From: Callorhinus ursinus
Lineage: Eukaryota > Chordata > Mammalia > Carnivora > Otariidae
Direction: 5' to 3'
Length of the DNA: 64,000 nt
NCBI RefSeq assembly: GCF_003265705.1
Contig: NW_020312827.1
Location: forward strand, 19,803,352 to 19,867,351
Positions 36,291 through 48,611 of the stretch are shown here, in pieces. The first letter of the stretch is position 1; each line of letters begins with the position of its first letter. The translations under genes and the position numbers were made by a program. A model generated the notes under the pieces. That model was given only the letters and a program-made list of their open reading frames with translations. It was not told the origin of the DNA and did no database searches.

Positions 36291-36717
36291 AGTTAAGAGT
36301 TCTATAGAGTTGATAAAGATGAATTAGAACAGCCAAACACTCACAAGGACAGACCTGGACTGTGGCTATTAAGTTACCCTCTCACCAGTCCTTAGTATCT
36401 CAGAGGAAAGATGGAACTAAAATTGTCAGCAGACAGAAGTTAAAGACACAGAGAAAAAAAAGTAACTATGGGTAGACTTAATGGAAGTAAAATGTAGAAA
36501 CAAAGAAATAAAATGGCTGAAAGGATGAATTGGAATAGGCAGATATTTTCCTGTGGGGAAAATAGGGCACAAATCCCCAAAGCACACAGTATGCAGCCCT
36601 GCTGTAAGAAACTGGGTGTAAGGTTGCTAGTGAAGAGGATTCTAAAAATTTTAGGTAGTTAAGTGCCAAATCCCTGTACCTACTCATATGAGGACCTCTG
36701 ATTTAACTACTTTTATT
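36291..36717. other. Unassigned stretch
   Basis: No gene or repeat recognised beyond the L1M end. Confidence 0.35.
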
Positions 36718-36719
36718 CC

Positions 36720-36909
36720 TTCTCTCTCTCTCTCTTTTTTAAGAGAGAGAGAGAGAAGGGCAGAAGGAGAGGAAGAGGGAAATAATCTTAAGCAGACTCC
36801 ACGCCCAGTGTGGAGCCCAATACAGGGCTCAATCTCACAACCCTGAGATCATGACCTGAGCTGAAATGAAGTCAGACGCTTAAACCGGCTGAGCCACCCA
36901 GGTGCCCCC
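36720..36909 (-). mobile_element. Older tRNA-Lys-derived SINE
   Basis: Reverse copy ending 'GAGCCACCCAGGTGCCCC', with the older body type ('CAATCTCACAACCCTGAGAT'). Its tail side starts in a (TC)n/(AG)n hairpin (36718-36759). Only a rough flanking duplication (ATTTAACTACTTTTATT near 36701, GTTTAACTTCTATT near 36917). Confidence 0.93.
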
Positions 36910-36999
36910 ACAAGCTGTTTAACTTCTATTTGTCCTATGCATCCTGAAATATCTTAATACAAAATGAATGACATTTCTCTGCCCTGAAGTAGTTCATAT

Positions 37000-37720
37000 T
37001 CTAAGATAAAAACATCACAAGGGCAAAGACAGATGGGCATGTGATATCATTGGAGATTGTAGAAAGTATCTCCACTTGGAGAGGGCAGAGATCTCTGAAG
37101 TCTTCATAAGTCAGAGGGAGGATGGTGGAAAAAGGAGAAAGCATTCCAGTCGGAAGATTTAGCATAAAGTAAAGCACAGGACCACTGGAATACAGGGTAC
37201 CAGATTTGGAATCTATAGATTATAATGGGGAGACTGGAAGGCACCATATTGTAGAGGACTTTCTATGTTACCTTCAACAACTTGGGTAGGCTTTTAAACA
37301 TCCTACAGAGCTAAGTGTGATCCTGCAGCCAGGTTTGACTGGAACAGTCATGGATTTTACCTGCCCTCCAGTGCTATGTATTCATAGCAGTCCCTTTTAT
37401 TCTCAAAAGTGAAAGAGATCAGATAACAGAAAGGTAGTATCTTTTAAATAGTTTTATGTATTAACAGAACTGAATTTGTTTTTGACAGAACATCCTTGGT
37501 TGCAGCATCAAGGATGCATTTGGAGAGACAATAAGACAATGGAAGTCCATTAAGGAACATGATACAGTAGTCCAGTTAAGATAAGAGACTAAAAATCATG
37601 CAGTACCAGTGCAATTGGTGAGCAGAGAACCACCTTGGGAAGAATCTAGGAGGCCAAGTCAGAATAGATGTTTAAAACGAAAGAGAGGAGTTAAATACTC
37701 AAGTATTTGTAGCTAGACTG
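37000..37720 (-). repeat. L2 LINE remnant
   Basis: Antisense L2: 'GCATTCCAGTCGGAAGATTT', 'GGTAGGCTTTTAAACATCCT', 'GATACAGTAGTCCAGTTAAG'. Diverged and gapped, with a stretch at 37310-37500 that does not align by eye. Confidence 0.5.
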
Positions 37721-38735
37721 GAAGGAAATGCAAAAGGTAGAGAAGGAAGAAAAGAAAAAACATACAGAAAAGTTAGGGCAAAAAACAAGCAGAGTGGTAA
37801 CGTTTAAGGAGAGTCATCAAAAATATTGAATGCAGCTGTGGTCCAGTAAAGCAAGGTAGACAGAACCTTGCAGGTAGGGGATGGAAAGATGCAGAATGTT
37901 TTAAAAAACAGAACGTGGCTGAGTCTTCGTGTGAAAAAGGACAGCATAAACTAAGGAGTGGTAGGCTATGATCCATATCCTAAAAGATTCCATAGGCCAC
38001 TTGTGAGAGGTTCAGTTTATCCTGTGCGAAATGAAGATTCAGCAGAAATTTATAAGGTAGGCAGTAAGATGATCAGCTTAATATTTGACATACCCCATAG
38101 TGCTTTGGCATACTGAGAAGGTATTTTAAAGGGGACTGTATTTAAAACACTGTTTGGAGGGGAAGAAAGCCTCCTACCATCACTACACCAAGGATGTTCT
38201 TGCACTGAAGATCTGACCCTTTTACAATGCGGGAACATGTTTTAGATATCATACATGTGCTGTAACCACCAGGTCAGCACCCAAGGAATTGGCCCCTAAG
38301 GCCTTCAAAGGTCAAGATCTGGGGAATAGTAAGAGTTTCAGGTCTTAGAATAGTGAAGGGTTTGAAGAAATAGGCTCAAATATACATTGGCATTGGGTCC
38401 TGACCAATTTGGGAACATGGAGTGGTATGGAAAGATCCTGCTACATTAGTATTTTGTTCCAGACCAGACCTGCCGGTTGCCTCTTTACCCATAAAGTATC
38501 AATAGGGCCATGAATAGAGGATGGTGAGGAAGACAGGCTATTGAAGCTTGGCAAGGTTGCATGGAGATTCAGCTAGCTATGGCTAACCGCATCCTAAAAA
38601 GGAGATTAAAAGTCCCAGTGAGTTAATTATTAACCTGAAAATGATGAGCTTGTACTTTACTGTATATATCAGAACCTATATTGTCAAAGTACATACCAAC
38701 GCTTTATAGAGGTAGATGGCCAAATCAGGCAGCAA
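37721..38735. other. Unassigned stretch
   Basis: No gene or recognised repeat. Confidence 0.35.
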
Positions 38736-39330
38736 TTTTTTTAAAGCAAACATTATCTTTATTTAATAATCTTTGATATTTAAAATACAAGTCATGGAAC
38801 ATCCACATTAACAATAGAATCCTCAGTGTTCAATAGTGCTTTGGAAGCCCGGCTTTTCTATGCACCAGACAGGAAGGCCTGTGTGTGTAGTAACCGCAAC
38901 AGAACTTGGAGGGGGGCACACGGAGAGGGCTGCAGAGTTGGGTCCTGAGCGAATGGCACTGCCCCAGGGCACCGGTGTCATGGCCAAAAGACAATGCTCT
39001 TTCAGGTGTTTTTTGTACCTGAATTTCAAATAGTTTATACAGAACAGTAATTTTTACAAAGTTATTTCTAGTATACAGGAAATTCTTAACAGAAAAAAAG
39101 AGATTTATTTGTTTTAGGAGATTTGAGCTTTGTCCCTTTGATTTTTTGCACTACAAATCTACAGCAGCTATTCTAAACACTGCACACTTAATGCTCACAT
39201 AGCAGGCATGCATTTGGTTGAACTTGTAACTTCACAGAACAGGAGGACAAGGAAGGCACCAGGAAGCTTGTTCTCTAGCATTTAACAGTGTAAATCTTAT
39301 ACCACCCAAAGCAGATTTTTTATTGCTCCA
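38736..39330 (-). other. Candidate 3'UTR end or processed retrocopy tail
   Basis: On the minus strand this block reads through a CpG-richer part (38850-38990) and then an AT-rich end with AATAAA (complement of 38758-38763), about 15 bases before a run of seven A (complement of 38736-38742). That arrangement is how a polyadenylated mRNA end looks, either a genuine last exon or a retrocopy. The 68-codon minus frame (38823-39029) and the 65-codon plus frame (38836-39033) match nothing I know. I recognise no repeat in it. No coding exon is seen upstream (higher coordinates), so the gene, if any, is unidentified. Confidence 0.3.
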
Positions 39331-40600
39331 CTGTGGTTGTAGGGAGCCTGGAAGGCACTGTACATGTGACTATAAGTAAAAGGAATTCTTTCTTCTTAGA
39401 ATGAGAAAATACTGTTAAAAGCAAGAATCAGCATAATATCTAGAACCCAGGATAGAGAATATGAAGTGGTATTTTTAAAAGAAAATAAGAGAATGTTAAG
39501 CCATTGAATTTACGGTCCAAGGTCACACACCAGTCTCTGACAAAGCAGATAACCTAATACATGCTCTTTTTGCCTTTCTACATTCAATCCAATTTTAAGA
39601 TGGATCGAAACACAGTCAAGTCACATTCAGCATTTCAAGCAATAAGACTTTCATCATGTCCCCAGAAAGGTAATTTCAGTCTAATAGATTTCATTAGACT
39701 GAATTTTAGCTTGAAAGCATTTCTGAAAGCATTGCTATGAAGTACAACGTAGTTAAAAATGTTCCCCAGTAACCTGTCTATACTTAGCATATAGTCTCAT
39801 TTCTTTTAGTTCTGCTCCTTTGGACCACTCAAGTAGTGTGCTCTTACTTGATGTTTATATCCTTTCAATGACTTGAATTCGTTTAATAAAATCTACAGGA
39901 GGTTAAGACCTTTCTTACTATGTTAGCATACTTAGCCTCTGGGGAATGTCTGCTTTCACATAATTATGCACAGATTTCATATTTATACAAATATTTTGTG
40001 CCTGCAGGGAGGTAAAATGGATCTCATGAATATTCAACAGCGCTATTTCTTCTAGTAAGACACAAACATCTTTCTCTATGGATACTATACACTAGGATGT
40101 CTATATATTCCCCCCTCATGCTTTGTTTGCATAGAACTGATGAGATTCAGGGACTGCCAAAGCAGACACTTGTTTTCCCAGGTACCACAATATTCTGACC
40201 CCTCCATCCAAATAATTCAATAGCATTTCTTTCTCAGATTCAAAACTTCACTATCATATGGTTTTCTCCATTCATATGTAGATGTATTTTATCAATTCTC
40301 TATAGGATATGTAAAGTATATATAATTCTATATAATTCTAGATGCATAAAATGAGATAAAAATTGGGCTTCAAATTGTAGTGGAAAGGAGCTAGCAGGGA
40401 CAGGGTGCTTTATTCTCTTTGTGGCATGGCTTCCCATAAGACAATCTTCTGCACGCTCAGACTTCAGATTTTAGTAGTAAAATAGAAAACTAATGGAACT
40501 TGGAAAGAAATCTGGAAAAACTCTTTAGAAGAAGTAATCTCCCTTATATAATTGACATTGTTCACACAAAGAGTTGTCCAATTATACATTTGTTTTGAAA
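39331..40600. other. Unassigned, apparently unique stretch
   Basis: No recognised repeat over more than 1.2 kb. May continue the preceding candidate 3'UTR on the minus strand. Contains a perfect 11-bp hairpin at 39675-39703. Confidence 0.35.
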
Positions 40601-40790
40601 ATCAAGTATGCTAGGAACTATTCTAGGCTCTCGGAATACAGTAAAGAAAATATAAGACAGATAAAGTCACTGTTATGATGGAGCTTATATTCTAGAGGGG
40701 ATACCGAACATAAAAAAAATGAACAAAAAAAGGATGAATGAACAATATGTAAAGTAATGCTGAGCACTATGAAGACGTAAAATCTTGGTC
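40601..40790 (-). repeat. L2 LINE 3' end
   Basis: 'TATGCTAGGAACTATTCTAG', 'GATGGAGCTTATATTCTAGA', 'GAGCACTATGAAGA' is the reverse complement of the L2 tail region. Confidence 0.6.
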
Positions 40791-42210
40791 TGTCCCATTG
40801 GCAACCAGCTTAGAGAGAAACTAGAGGAAGCTTGAAGATCAGAGGGTCAATTCTAACCCATTTGTTGTGGTGCCAGGTACACTTTCTCCATTTGCTTCAA
40901 AGCTCTCACAGAGGTGGTGGTTAAAACTACGAAGACTGAATATTACTTCTTCCCTAATTACTTCTGCCTCCTGATTCGGAGCTCCTTTTTCCTTTTTGTT
41001 TCTGAAACAGCAATGCCATTATTTAAACAGCCACCTTGAAAAACAATGTTTTAGCAATTCTAAAAAAACGGTTTTCTTAGATTTGCTTAGTCTTAGCATG
41101 TTCTTTATCCATTCTCATGAAAAACTCCTTAAGGTTACAAATAGCTTTCAAATAATCCCCCCACAAGGTCTTTGTAGATTTTCAAATCCTTTTAAATATG
41201 AAGCCATCCTGAAAAAGCACCACAGAGAAAAACGGACTAGAGGACTCACTGCAATAAGCCTTTTCCATTTCTAAAAAAAAAAAAAAAAAAAGTCTGTTAT
41301 GAGATCAATGACAAATCTGCAAGGTTGTAACTTTAAAATAATAAGGAATGGGATGTTGAATACAGGGTACCAGATCTAGCCTCAATCAGCTTTTAGGAAA
41401 GCCAGATAAGGATAAATAAATACTTGTTACAAGAAGATAGATGACTTCGAATATCCATACTCTATGTTGGATGGCCAGGTTATACCCCAAGAAAGGTCAT
41501 ATTTTTGGATTTAATATTGTTTTATCAACACTCATGATTCTCTGCAGTCTCAAATATTAAATATTTCTGAGTAAAATCTTAAAATTGACAGGAAGTATAA
41601 GCCTAGAAGTTAATATTCTGGGAAGTTAGTTAAAGGGTTCAGATTGACAAACTTCATTTAGATGAACCTCTAAGAAAGTAAATTTTAGGTAGACCTTGAA
41701 AAGAAGTAGTATAATAAAAGCTAACCATCTCAGCCACCCTGTCCTTAGTTCTTACATTTGACCTCCTCATTAAAATCTAAAAGGTTAGTTAGCACTCCAG
41801 GCAAGGAGTAATCCCATTCTCTTTAGTGAAAGTAATTTGAGAACAGTGAAGATACTCAGCTATCAAAAAACCTCCTGGAAGCACAAACCCCACATCACAT
41901 ATTCATCCTGGGAGCTTTGGGCAATCAAGAGTCCAGCTATTTGGACATTTTAAGAGGTTGCAGCTATGACCTTGAAACCAACCCTAAGAATCAGATTGCA
42001 AGTGGCTATGACCTGAATGAACTCCATCTTGGGCTGTTGAAACCTGGACTGCACAGAAGGTGATGGCCTAAAAGGCCTCCTCTGCTGAAAACAAGAAGTA
42101 AAAGACTACAGCCAATACTACTAGTTAAGAAAGCAAGTTTTCAAAAACAGAAAGCAATTTCTTTTCCTCTCCAGTCACTGTACTGATGTAGGACATTAGT
42201 GGGGAGGGGT
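40791..42210. other. Unassigned stretch
   Basis: No gene or repeat assigned. Poly(A) run at 41274-41291 next to a 92-codon plus frame (40996-41274) that resembles no known protein. Confidence 0.35.
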
Positions 42211-42581
42211 CTTAGTCCACACTCAGGTAGCTAGAACAAAAAACCATGAACTGAGTAGCTTCTAAACAATAAATATGAATTTCTTACAGTCCTTGAAAAT
42301 GAAAGGTCCAAAATCAAGGCACCAGCAGAATGTGTCTGGTAAGTGATCACTTTCTGGTTTATAGATAGCTGGCTTTTCATGGTGTCTTCACATAGTGAGA
42401 AAGGGGGAGGGGGAAGGAAGCTCTCTGAGACCTCTTTTATAAAGGCACAATTCCCATTCATGAAGTCTCCACCCTCATGATCTAATCACCTCTCTAGTAC
42501 CCTACCCTCTAAATACCATCACATTTGGATTAGGTTACCAATATACGAATTTGAGGGACACAAACATTCTGTCTATAGCAG
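42211..42581 (-). mobile_element. MaLR-type LTR
   Basis: 'CTTAGTCCACACTCAGGTAG', 'GTGTCTTCACATAGTGAGAA', 'TCCCATTCATGAAGTCTCCA', 'CATCACATTTGGATTAGG', 'CTGTCTATAGCAG' is the reverse complement of an MST/MLT1-like LTR, about 370 bp, close to complete. Solo. Confidence 0.82.
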
Positions 42582-44455
42582 CTAGTCTGATATTTCTTCT
42601 CCACAAAGTCCTCGGGGACAGATTCTTCCAGATCACCACTTTATCTTTCCTAGGTGGTGGCATTCACATTTAGATTTTAAGATTAGGCCATTGAGAAGCA
42701 GCAAAATGGAGGGAGGGATGGGTAAGTTACAAACAGCTTGTACTAGTGTCTTGTAAGGAAGGCTCTCAGAAGTTGTACATGGCATTTTATTTACAAACTG
42801 TCATACAGAAATGTGTCACAATGGAGGCAAGGAAAGCTTTCTCTTGGCCATAAATAGGCCTGCTCATTCTTCTGTGACTAAGGAAGAGAGATGGAATTGT
42901 AAGTGGTTTCTACACCTGACCTAAAATCTGCATTAGTGAAGAACCTATTAATTTAGATCCTCTTGGCATTGAAAAGGTCAACTTCTTTGTTACCAAAAGG
43001 CTGAAACAGTTAAACAGAGTGCCTTAAGGAAGGAATTTGAACAGAAGATAAAACTTGAAAACTCAAGATTTTCAAGCATCTTCTAATAAGAATTCTTTGC
43101 CATATCCATGGAAAAGATCCAATAATGGAAGCCATCTCAGTTACAAAGATCAGATTAAGGAATTTGCCTTACCATCTAAACCCATTACTGCAAGTAGCAG
43201 AGTCATTACGACTGTCTACCTTAAATACACCTAGGATTGCACTTCTCCATTTTTTGTGGAGTTAGGTGTAGATGAGAATCTTTCTTCAGGCAATAAAATG
43301 TGTGTGTAATGGACACAATTTCTTAACAGAATCATCAAAACCAGTCAACAGTTCAGTATATTCCCTTTCTTCTGCTCTGATGATCTTGGAAGCATGTGTT
43401 TAAAAAGGAACTCTGCCAGCCCAGGTCCCTGAGTGACTACTGGGAGGAGTTTTCTGCCAAACCTTCCCTTCCGCCTACCCCCCCCAATCCTACTAACCTG
43501 CTGAGATTTTAGAATTGTCTATTCCTATCTTATGCTGGTGGATACAGATCTCTTCAAGGGTATTACATGATGTTGAGGGGGAATGAGCTAAACTCAGATA
43601 TTGGTAAATCAAGAATCAAGCAGTTTAAGAATTATGTGCACTCATGGTTTGGCTACGTTTAACATAGCACATAAGCTGGGGGCCTCATTATTTTTCAAAG
43701 CAAACAAACAAACATAAGCTTGGCCTTACAAAAATCTGCAAGTGTTCCCTTCCTAACACCATCCCTAGGCCCCCTAACCTGCACTAGCAGGAAACAAAGT
43801 ATGAGAGCTGTGTAGTTCCTAAGAGACAAGATGTCCAATGCCTACCTCCGACACAGGAAGGAAGGATGAGATGTAATGAAGAACTCCCAAGATGACAGGG
43901 CCAGGGACCACAAAGATCCCTTCTAGAAAGCTGAAGGAAGGTTTTCCAGATAGTCTTACAAAGCAGTTAACCAATAAAAAGAGCAGCTGTCACTTTGGCC
44001 CAGGGACCTGGTAACTGCCATGTGTGACTCTTGCTCCTCTTTTCATAATGGGACTTTTTATGGTTGTAACCTTGTCCCCACTCCACCATGGCATATTGTG
44101 AAAATGGGAGGCAAATTCATCTTTTACCAGCTTCCAGAGCAAGACAGGCTGTATCTGAAACACTCCCAAAAGGGTTATAATATTAGAGACTCTAAACCTT
44201 GAGATAGAGAGGATCGAAGTATAGATTCTTTTGGAAGGACAGTAAGCAGTCCCAGGAGGGGAAAGAAGGGTGTGTAGGAAATTCAGAGGGCCAATGAGAC
44301 AAACTGTCAGACTCCCCCTTGTCCCATAACACTGGTCTTCTACCACAATAGACATTTTTAGCTAAGCTTTATGTGCACTTAGAAGACTTCAGGCCCTTGC
44401 CTCTATCTTAGCTTCCCTTATAGCTATAGGGAAATTCCAGACAATGGACTATAAG
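42582..44455. other. Unassigned stretch
   Basis: No gene or named repeat. The 121-codon minus frame at 43990-44355 has no recognised domain. Some C-rich segments (43450-43500, 43740-43790) could be an old LTR. Confidence 0.35.
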
Positions 44456-44745
44456 TGGAATTTTTATTGAGATTCTGAGAACTTTCATTAAAGGACAACT
44501 GGTACACACCCTTTGCCATCTTCATCCTTTTCTGCATCATCGTGATCTTGAACCATGAAGACAGAGACCAAATGCTATGGAAGGTACCATGGTGACCTAG
44601 GGAGAGTAATCTATCGTGGAACAGAGCAAGTACTAGCACTTGACCATTTACCTCCAGACTTAAGTGAGAGATTAATCAACTTCTCGCTTATTTAGACTAA
44701 GTATTCTTTAGGGTTTTCTGTCATATTTGAAGCTAATCTTTTTCT
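44456..44745 (+). mobile_element. Old LTR-like remnant
   Basis: 'CATCGTGATCTTGAACCATG', 'CATTTACCTCCAGACTTAAG', 'TGAGAGATTAATCAACTTCT', 'TTTAGGGTTTTCTGTC' follow a common mammalian interspersed repeat whose end reads '...CTACCTCTGGACTT...GTGAGAGA...AACTTCT...GTTTCTGTTAC'. Class (MaLR or other) not certain. Confidence 0.45.
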
Positions 44746-45220
44746 AACATTAAATGACATTATTATAAACGTCACTGCTATAGTACAAGTTCAGTGCAGC
44801 TGTTGGCTAGATCATGAAGAAAAAAAAAGTGTTATAACTTGTAGGTCTCAGACACACAGTCCCACTGAATGTAGCTATCCTGTAGCTCTTCATCTCTTAG
44901 TAGAACCGCTATCTTCTGGGGACTCAGCAATAGCCCATTGTTTTGTGGTATGTTACATTTCAAATGGACTCTGGTATCAAAGAAAAATTTCACTGGAATG
45001 GTTGAACAGGCAAGGAAAATGAAGATGATTGCAATAGGGGGATAAAAAATGGAATTCAACTCTGCTGAAACAGAAAGCAAGGGAGTTTGGTATGGAGGTG
45101 AGCTAGTAGCAAAGTACACCACAACATTCAAAGGAGGTAGGTCATTGCCATTAGGCTACCTATGGCCTAATGTGTTAGATGATCAACCTCCTACCCTCCC
45201 ACTGAGGCTGGAGGAAGGGG
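44746..45220. other. Unassigned stretch
   Basis: Includes a 99-codon minus frame (44832-45131) with a hydrophobic middle but no family match. Nothing else seen. Confidence 0.35.
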
Positions 45221-45230
45221 GCACAATCTT

Positions 45231-45417
45231 TTTTTTTTTTTTTTAGATTGTATTTATTTATTTGTCAGAGAGAGAGCACAAGCAGGAGGAACCCCAGGCA
45301 GAGGAAGAAGCAGACTCCCCACTGAGCAAGGAGCCCAAGGGCTCGATCCCAGGACCCTGGTATCATGACCTGAGCCGAAGGCAGACGCTTAATTGACTGA
45401 GCCACCCAGGCATCCCA
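45231..45417 (-). mobile_element. tRNA-Lys-derived carnivore SINE
   Basis: From poly(T) to 'GAGCCACCCAGGCATCCC', bounded by a perfect 10-bp duplication GCACAATCTT (45221-45230 and 45418-45427). Small deletion around 'GAGCCCAAGGGCTCGATCCC' relative to its relatives. Confidence 0.97.
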
Positions 45418-45559
45418 GCACAATCTTCTGATAGGAGCCAGCCTTCTGAAATGTAACTAAGTCCTGCAAAAAGATACCCAGTTATAAATCTTAATCCAGC
45501 CTCTTGTCAGTTTTATATCTCAAAAGGAGCAGAGGGAAAAAAAAATGTACAAATACAAG

Positions 45560-45790
45560 TTTCCCCCCAATGTTCATCTGTTTTGTTTCCTAAAGTCCAC
45601 ATATGAGCAAAATCATATGGTATTTGTCTTTCTCTGACTTATTTGCTTAGCATAATACACTCTAGCTCCAACCATGTCCTTGCAAATGGCAAGAATTCAT
45701 TCTTTATTATGGCTGAGTAATACTCCATTGTGTGTATATATAGCTCATCTTCTTTATCCATTCATCGGTCGATGGATGCTTGGGCTCTTT
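45560..45790 (-). mobile_element. L1 segment (reversed part of a bipartite L1)
   Basis: 'CCCAATGTTCATCTGTTTTG', 'CACATATGAGCAAAATCATA', 'GGCTGAGTAATACTCCATTG', 'GATGGATGCTTGGGCTC' is L1 reversed, from the ORF2/3'UTR border inward. No tail on its left. The rest of the 3'UTR lies at 45890-46128 in the opposite orientation. Confidence 0.85.
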
Positions 45791-45889
45791 GATCTATGGA
45801 CTCTCCTAACCTATCAGTGACTGAGGAGACTTAAGCTGAGGGGAATGTTTCCTCCTGACTCGAGGCCCCTGCCCTACCTTTTCTTACAG

Positions 45890-46128
45890 TATTTATTTAG
45901 AAAAGAGGCAAACAGACCCTTAACTATAGAGAAGAACAGAGGGTTTCTGGAGTGGAAGTGGGTGGGGGGATGGGTTAAATAGGTGATAGGGATTAAGGAG
46001 GGCACTTGTTGTGAGGAACATTGGGTGTTGTATGTAAGTGATAAATCACTAAATTCTATACCTGAAATTAATATACTGATATTATACTGTTCACTAACTG
46101 GAATTTAAATAAAAACCTGAAGAAAAAA
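45890..46128 (+). mobile_element. L1 3'UTR (forward part of a bipartite L1)
   Basis: 'CAGACCCTTAACTATAGAGA', 'GGTGATAGGGATTAAGGAGG', 'CACTTGTTGTGAGGAACATT', 'GGAATTTAAATAAAAACC' and a short A tail. It continues, in L1 order, the reversed piece on its left, as in a 5' inversion. About 95 bp (45795-45890) between them is not L1 that I recognise. Confidence 0.85.
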
Positions 46129-46140
46129 AGTCCATAGATC

Positions 46141-48398
46141 TACTTCCACTAAAAACCTCCAATGTATTTAGTCAAAAATACAGAATAATAAACATGAGGT
46201 GGTCACATATACTAGCAACAGAGTTGCATACTGCATAGGAGTGATCCTTGGCTCCTCAGATCCTGGACAGAGGAGACAGCACACGTAACATGGACACTGT
46301 TCCTACATTTTACGATCTTATCAAATCTGAGATCAACTTTGTGCTGTGCTACAGCCCTTTTATAAAGTAGCAGCTAATGATTCAGGGGAAAGTTAGTTAT
46401 ATAGGATTTATGCCTCTATAAGAAATATTTGTAGACCTTTAGAACTATTATATTCTTAAGCCAAATGCAGAATCTGACCTACACCCCAGGAAGGAACGAG
46501 CATAGTCAGGACCCAGCCATCTCCAAATGGCATTTCTGGCTCCATGTTTTATTCAGATTAAGGATTTCTGTTCAAACATGCCCTCACATCTTACCTTCTT
46601 TATTCTTTCGGCATGTCATCAAAATAATTTTTGACTCTGATAGGAAAAAGCAAAATAGCACTCCCAATACTAAATCACCCATGTAAAAAATGTGGAGATG
46701 AGAGGGGAAAGAAGAGGTCTCCTTACTCCCTACCCTGCTCCCGGCCCCTAAATACAGTCTAGTTGAAATGGTAGGCTAAACTAGGCTTAAGAATCACAGA
46801 ATACCTGTGGCTTACATACAAGCAGTTATTTGTTGATTCTGCCTTTGCAGATTACCTAGAGTTTTGTTTAGTTTGAGCTGGATTCTAGGATGTGGTTCAT
46901 TTCAGGCCAGCTCCACAAACCTCTCTCATGATCCTTGGACAAAAGGCTAACCAAGGCACATCTTTATATTAAGAAAGGCAAGAACACAAGGGGACAATCT
47001 TGAACACATTTCAAGTCTCAGCTCTCATTTGCTAACATCCCATCAAATAAGTCACACAGTCAAGGCCACATTGAGTGGGAAAGCAAATGTGTTCTTCCCA
47101 TATAGGGCAAGGAGAGGGAAATGAATAGTTCTAGACAATAGTCCAATTTACAATAAAAGCCAAGGACCCCAGTTATATCTCGATTTTCTTCAAGGAGATA
47201 AGTTAAGGTCTACTAAAACTTTGCTGAACCCCTCAGGTTCTAGTCACTGAGTTCCAATATTTTATTTTTTTCTTTTATTATCCCACTTGACACGGAAAAG
47301 TTACTTGATCCAAAGGAAAAGGAGACTGCTGAGGGTTCAGGGATTTGTTCTAGGAAAGTAAAAGACTCCATCAGGAAGTCTCACTCTCCAGAGACAAGAT
47401 AGGCCAGGGGGTTTGGTTATACCTTTGGCATCGGAGGGCTGGCTGATATGGAGAAAAACACTGAGGATAGAAAGAATGAACCACCCCACCACTCTTGAAC
47501 ACAGGCCAATAGTCTGGATTAGCTTAACATTCCTTATTGCTGCTATTTGCAGCTTTTCTCACAAATGTTAAGTAACTTTAGGATGCTATAGGCTATTGTG
47601 GCAATAGCATAAGGTGAAATCCCTTACTTAGGGACTCAGTAAACAGAAACCAGATCTTCAGATATATAGACTCAATACTTGATGAAATGAAAGCAAATCA
47701 CTTGACTACTGGTTCTCTTCTGCCCACTGTTTTCAGCAAACCTCTCCGGTCATTTTATTTGCTGTGAGAGTTTCAGCAAATGTGATCTCTCTTCTGTTCA
47801 TTTACTGATGCTTTTTGCCTTGATGCCCCAGCTGTTGTTTCTATGCCTGTTCTTCCCTTTGGCTCAAATCAAACTGTTTATTTCTTAAGAGCCAGAAGTA
47901 TCCACGGAGAGTTAAGCAATGATTTCTAAGCAACTAGAGAATTGTGTTTTCTCATGCTATAAAATTTGGGGGAGGGAGTTTAATAGAAACTGAAGGACTT
48001 TCAAAAAGTCCCATTCGGTTAAAACCTCCCGCTTAGGTTTCTTTTTGGACTATAAACAATAATGTTGAGCCAAAATAACTCTAATTGCTGTGAACTTGTT
48101 ACAAGAACTCAAACTACCCCAAACTCTGTTACCTGGAACTTAAGCTAAACTATATCAAGCCATATATGTAAGTGGCAAGATCAGAAACTTCTGTCATGAT
48201 TTTTTCCAAGAAGTCAAAATCCAATGGGAGTCTTAAGGTCAGAACAGATTATAATCATATCCTACTTAGCCTCTGGGATCTGTTCCTATAAGTGCAGCTT
48301 AAGTGATTCAACTCTAGGTAAATGTTGTTAAAGAACAGCCCTTGTTCTTTACTCCCTCTATTGGCTATAGGTTTCAAATATCCTGAAGTTGGATACAT
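46141..48398. other. Unassigned stretch
   Basis: More than 2.2 kb without a recognised exon, RNA gene or repeat. Confidence 0.35.
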
Positions 48399-48412
48399 CA
48401 ACAATAATTTCT

Positions 48413-48597
48413 TAAAGAAAAAAAAAAAAGATTTATTTATCAGAGAGAGAGAGAGAGCAGGGGGGATGGCAGGCAGAGGGAGAATCAGGCTCCCCACTGA
48501 TCAGGGAGCCCAATACGGGACTCGATCCCAGGACTCTGGGATCATGACCAAAGCCAAAGGCAGATGCTTAACCAACTGAGCCACCCAGGTGTCCCTC
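48413..48597 (-). mobile_element. tRNA-Lys-derived carnivore SINE
   Basis: Reverse copy from an A-run/AAAGATTTATTTAT boundary to 'GAGCCACCCAGGTGTCCC'. Perfect 14-bp duplication CAACAATAATTTCT (48399-48412 and 48598-48611). Confidence 0.97.
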
Positions 48598-48611
48598 CAA
48601 CAATAATTTCT

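Noticed and set aside
43990..44355. 121-codon minus-strand frame
   Set aside because: No recognised motif; a frame of this length can occur by chance in 64 kb.
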